A DNA stretch of 6,465 nucleotides from Ruminococcaceae bacterium UBA4306 (GTDB lineage Bacteria > Bacillota > Clostridia > Oscillospirales > Acutalibacteraceae), in NCBI GenBank assembly GCA_002394725.1, contig DGUQ01000167.1, positions 1 through 6,465 of the forward strand, in the 5' to 3' direction. A program made the position numbers and the translations under genes. Below are positions 5,617-6,465 of this stretch, piece by piece. How positions within the stretch are numbered: the first letter of the stretch is position 1; every line of letters begins with the position of its first letter. The notes below the pieces were generated by a model. That model had not been told where the DNA came from, made no database searches, and saw only the letters and a list, made by a program, of their open reading frames with translations.

Positions 5617-6465
5617 TCATCTGCGCCATATCGCGGTAGAACCGCACGGAAGGGTCAGCCCTGACTCGGTGACGTCCAATCCGATCTCGTCGGATGACAC
5701 GGTACCGCCGAATCGGCTTTTGATGACCGATCCTAAGATATATTCCATCACCGAGGGTGATAAGCCCGTGGTGTAAGAATTCAAGATCACAAACGCGGCG
5801 TCATCGGCAAGCACACCGGAACACAGCTCCACAAACTCGTAGATACGTTCCTCCAGCTTCCAGATCTCGCCGTTCGGACCGCGTCCGTAGGACGGAGGAT
5901 CCATGATAATGCCATGGTATTTGTGACCCCGACGGATCTCACGGGCGACGAACTTTGCGCAGTCATCAACGATCCAGCGCACCGGATGGTCGGCGACATC
6001 GGATGAGATCGCGTTCTCCTTTGCCCAGTTGACCATGCCCTTGGCGGCGTCCACATGACAGACCTTAGCGCCGGCATGAAGGCACGCGATGGTCGCGCAG
6101 CCTGTATAACCAAAGAGGTTGAGGACATTGAGCTGACGGTCGGATTTGCGGATGATATCCCCGGCAAAATCCCAGTTGACTGCCTGCTCGGGAAAGACGC
6201 CGGTATGCTTGAAGCCCATGGGCTTGACGTTGAACACAAGATCACGGTATTTGACCTGCCATGAGGCAGGGACTTTTTTGAACATCTGCCACTTACCGCC
6301 GCCCGTATTTGAGCGGATGTAACGGGCGTGGGCGTTATGCCAGAGCGGATTTTTGCGCTCGGTATTCCAGATGACCTGCGGATCGGGACGGATCAGGATA
6401 ATATCGCCCCAACGCTCTAAGCGTTCACCGCGTGAGGAATCAATGAGCTCATAATCGCTCCAATC
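5617..6465 (-). CDS. Class I SAM-dependent methyltransferase (RlmI/RlmK-related), N-terminus cut by window edge
   Basis: Probably transfers a methyl group from S-adenosylmethionine to RNA, likely rRNA. The target is inferred from the RlmI/RlmK-type (COG1092-like) relatives and is not shown by the sequence. The reading frame stays open from the stop at 5617-5619 to the right edge, giving 282 visible codons. The 60 residues upstream of the internal ATG at 6285 look like real family sequence (ELIDSSRGERLERWGD, then IRPDPQVIW). The true start therefore lies just outside, with perhaps only a handful of residues missing. In visible numbering, a small N-terminal beta domain (about 1-100) holds KHTGVFPEQAVNWDF. 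The Rossmann domain follows, with motif I NLFGYTG (about 116-122), the acidic residue of VDAAKG (about D139), VDD (about 166-168) and the motif IV-like DPPSYGRG (189-196). No PUA domain is visible, unlike RlmI. It ends 44 bp before ecfA1 on the same strand. Family assignment is firm; substrate is not. Confidence 0.86.
   Translation of the reverse strand, partial: DWSDYELIDSSRGERLERWGDIILIRPDPQVIWNTERKNPLWHNAHARYIRSNTGGGKWQMFKKVPASWQVKYRDLVFNVKPMGFKHTGVFPEQAVNWDFAGDIIRKSDRQLNVLNLFGYTGCATIACLHAGAKVCHVDAAKGMVNWAKENAISSDVADHPVRWIVDDCAKFVAREIRRGHKYHGIIMDPPSYGRGPNGEIWKLEERIYEFVELCSGVLADDAAFVILNSYTTGLSPSVMEYILGSVIKSRFGGTVSSDEIGLDVTESGLTLPCGSTAIWRR

Larger units (their letters stand above)
1..6465 (-). 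other. Probable single co-directional transcription unit
   Basis: All seven genes share one strand. Junctions in transcription order are a 44-bp gap, 4-bp overlaps at ecfA1/ecfA2, ecfA2/ecfT and ecfT/truA, a 35-bp gap, and an 8-bp gap. None of the gaps holds a stem followed by a T-run or a convincing -35/-10 pair. Weak internal promoters in the 44-bp and 35-bp gaps, or inside coding sequence, cannot be excluded. Both ends of the unit lie outside the window. Confidence 0.6.

Overview
The window is a gene-dense stretch in which all seven recognisable genes lie on the minus strand, so transcription runs from position 6465 toward position 1. Base composition is near 50% GC by eye. The ecfA1-ecfA2-ecfT-truA order, strong AGGAGG-type ribosome binding sites and a DUF5711-type protein followed by a CvpA-family protein all point to a Gram-positive gut-type Clostridia genome. 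Oscillospiraceae/Ruminococcus-like is my best guess, but that rank is inferred from gene content only.

Layout in transcription order: (1) 6465-5617, a class I SAM-dependent methyltransferase related to the RlmI/RlmK-type rRNA methyltransferases, entering from outside the window and lacking only its first few residues. (2) 5572-4721 ecfA1, 4724-3861 ecfA2 and 3864-3055 ecfT, the complete energising module of an energy-coupling-factor (ECF) vitamin/metal importer. (3) 3058-2318 truA, tRNA pseudouridine synthase A. (4) 2282-732, a single-pass membrane protein with a long charged cytoplasmic arm and a beta-rich extracytoplasmic DUF5711-type domain. (5) 723-22, a CvpA-family polytopic membrane protein. 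A possible ribosome binding site after the last stop codon (positions 10-16) suggests the run continues past the left edge.

The genes are packed like one operon. The three junctions from ecfA1 to truA are 4-bp ATGA overlaps, the DUF5711/CvpA junction has the ribosome binding site on the stop codon, and the remaining gaps are only 44 and 35 bp. I see no internal terminator or convincing promoter. EcfA1, EcfA2 and EcfT would form the shared ATPase/transmembrane scaffold that docks substrate-binding S-components. No S-component lies in the window, so this looks like a group II ECF system serving S-components encoded elsewhere. The methyltransferase and TruA are RNA-modification functions, and the two terminal genes look like envelope functions.

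Most of the window is ordinary housekeeping DNA. The least explained parts are the DUF5711-type protein with its charge-segregated arm, its coupling to the CvpA-family protein, the lack of a ribosome binding site for truA, and a marked excess of GATC across the whole window. I found no mobile element, CRISPR array, RNA gene or new defence-like system. No gap between genes exceeds 44 bp.
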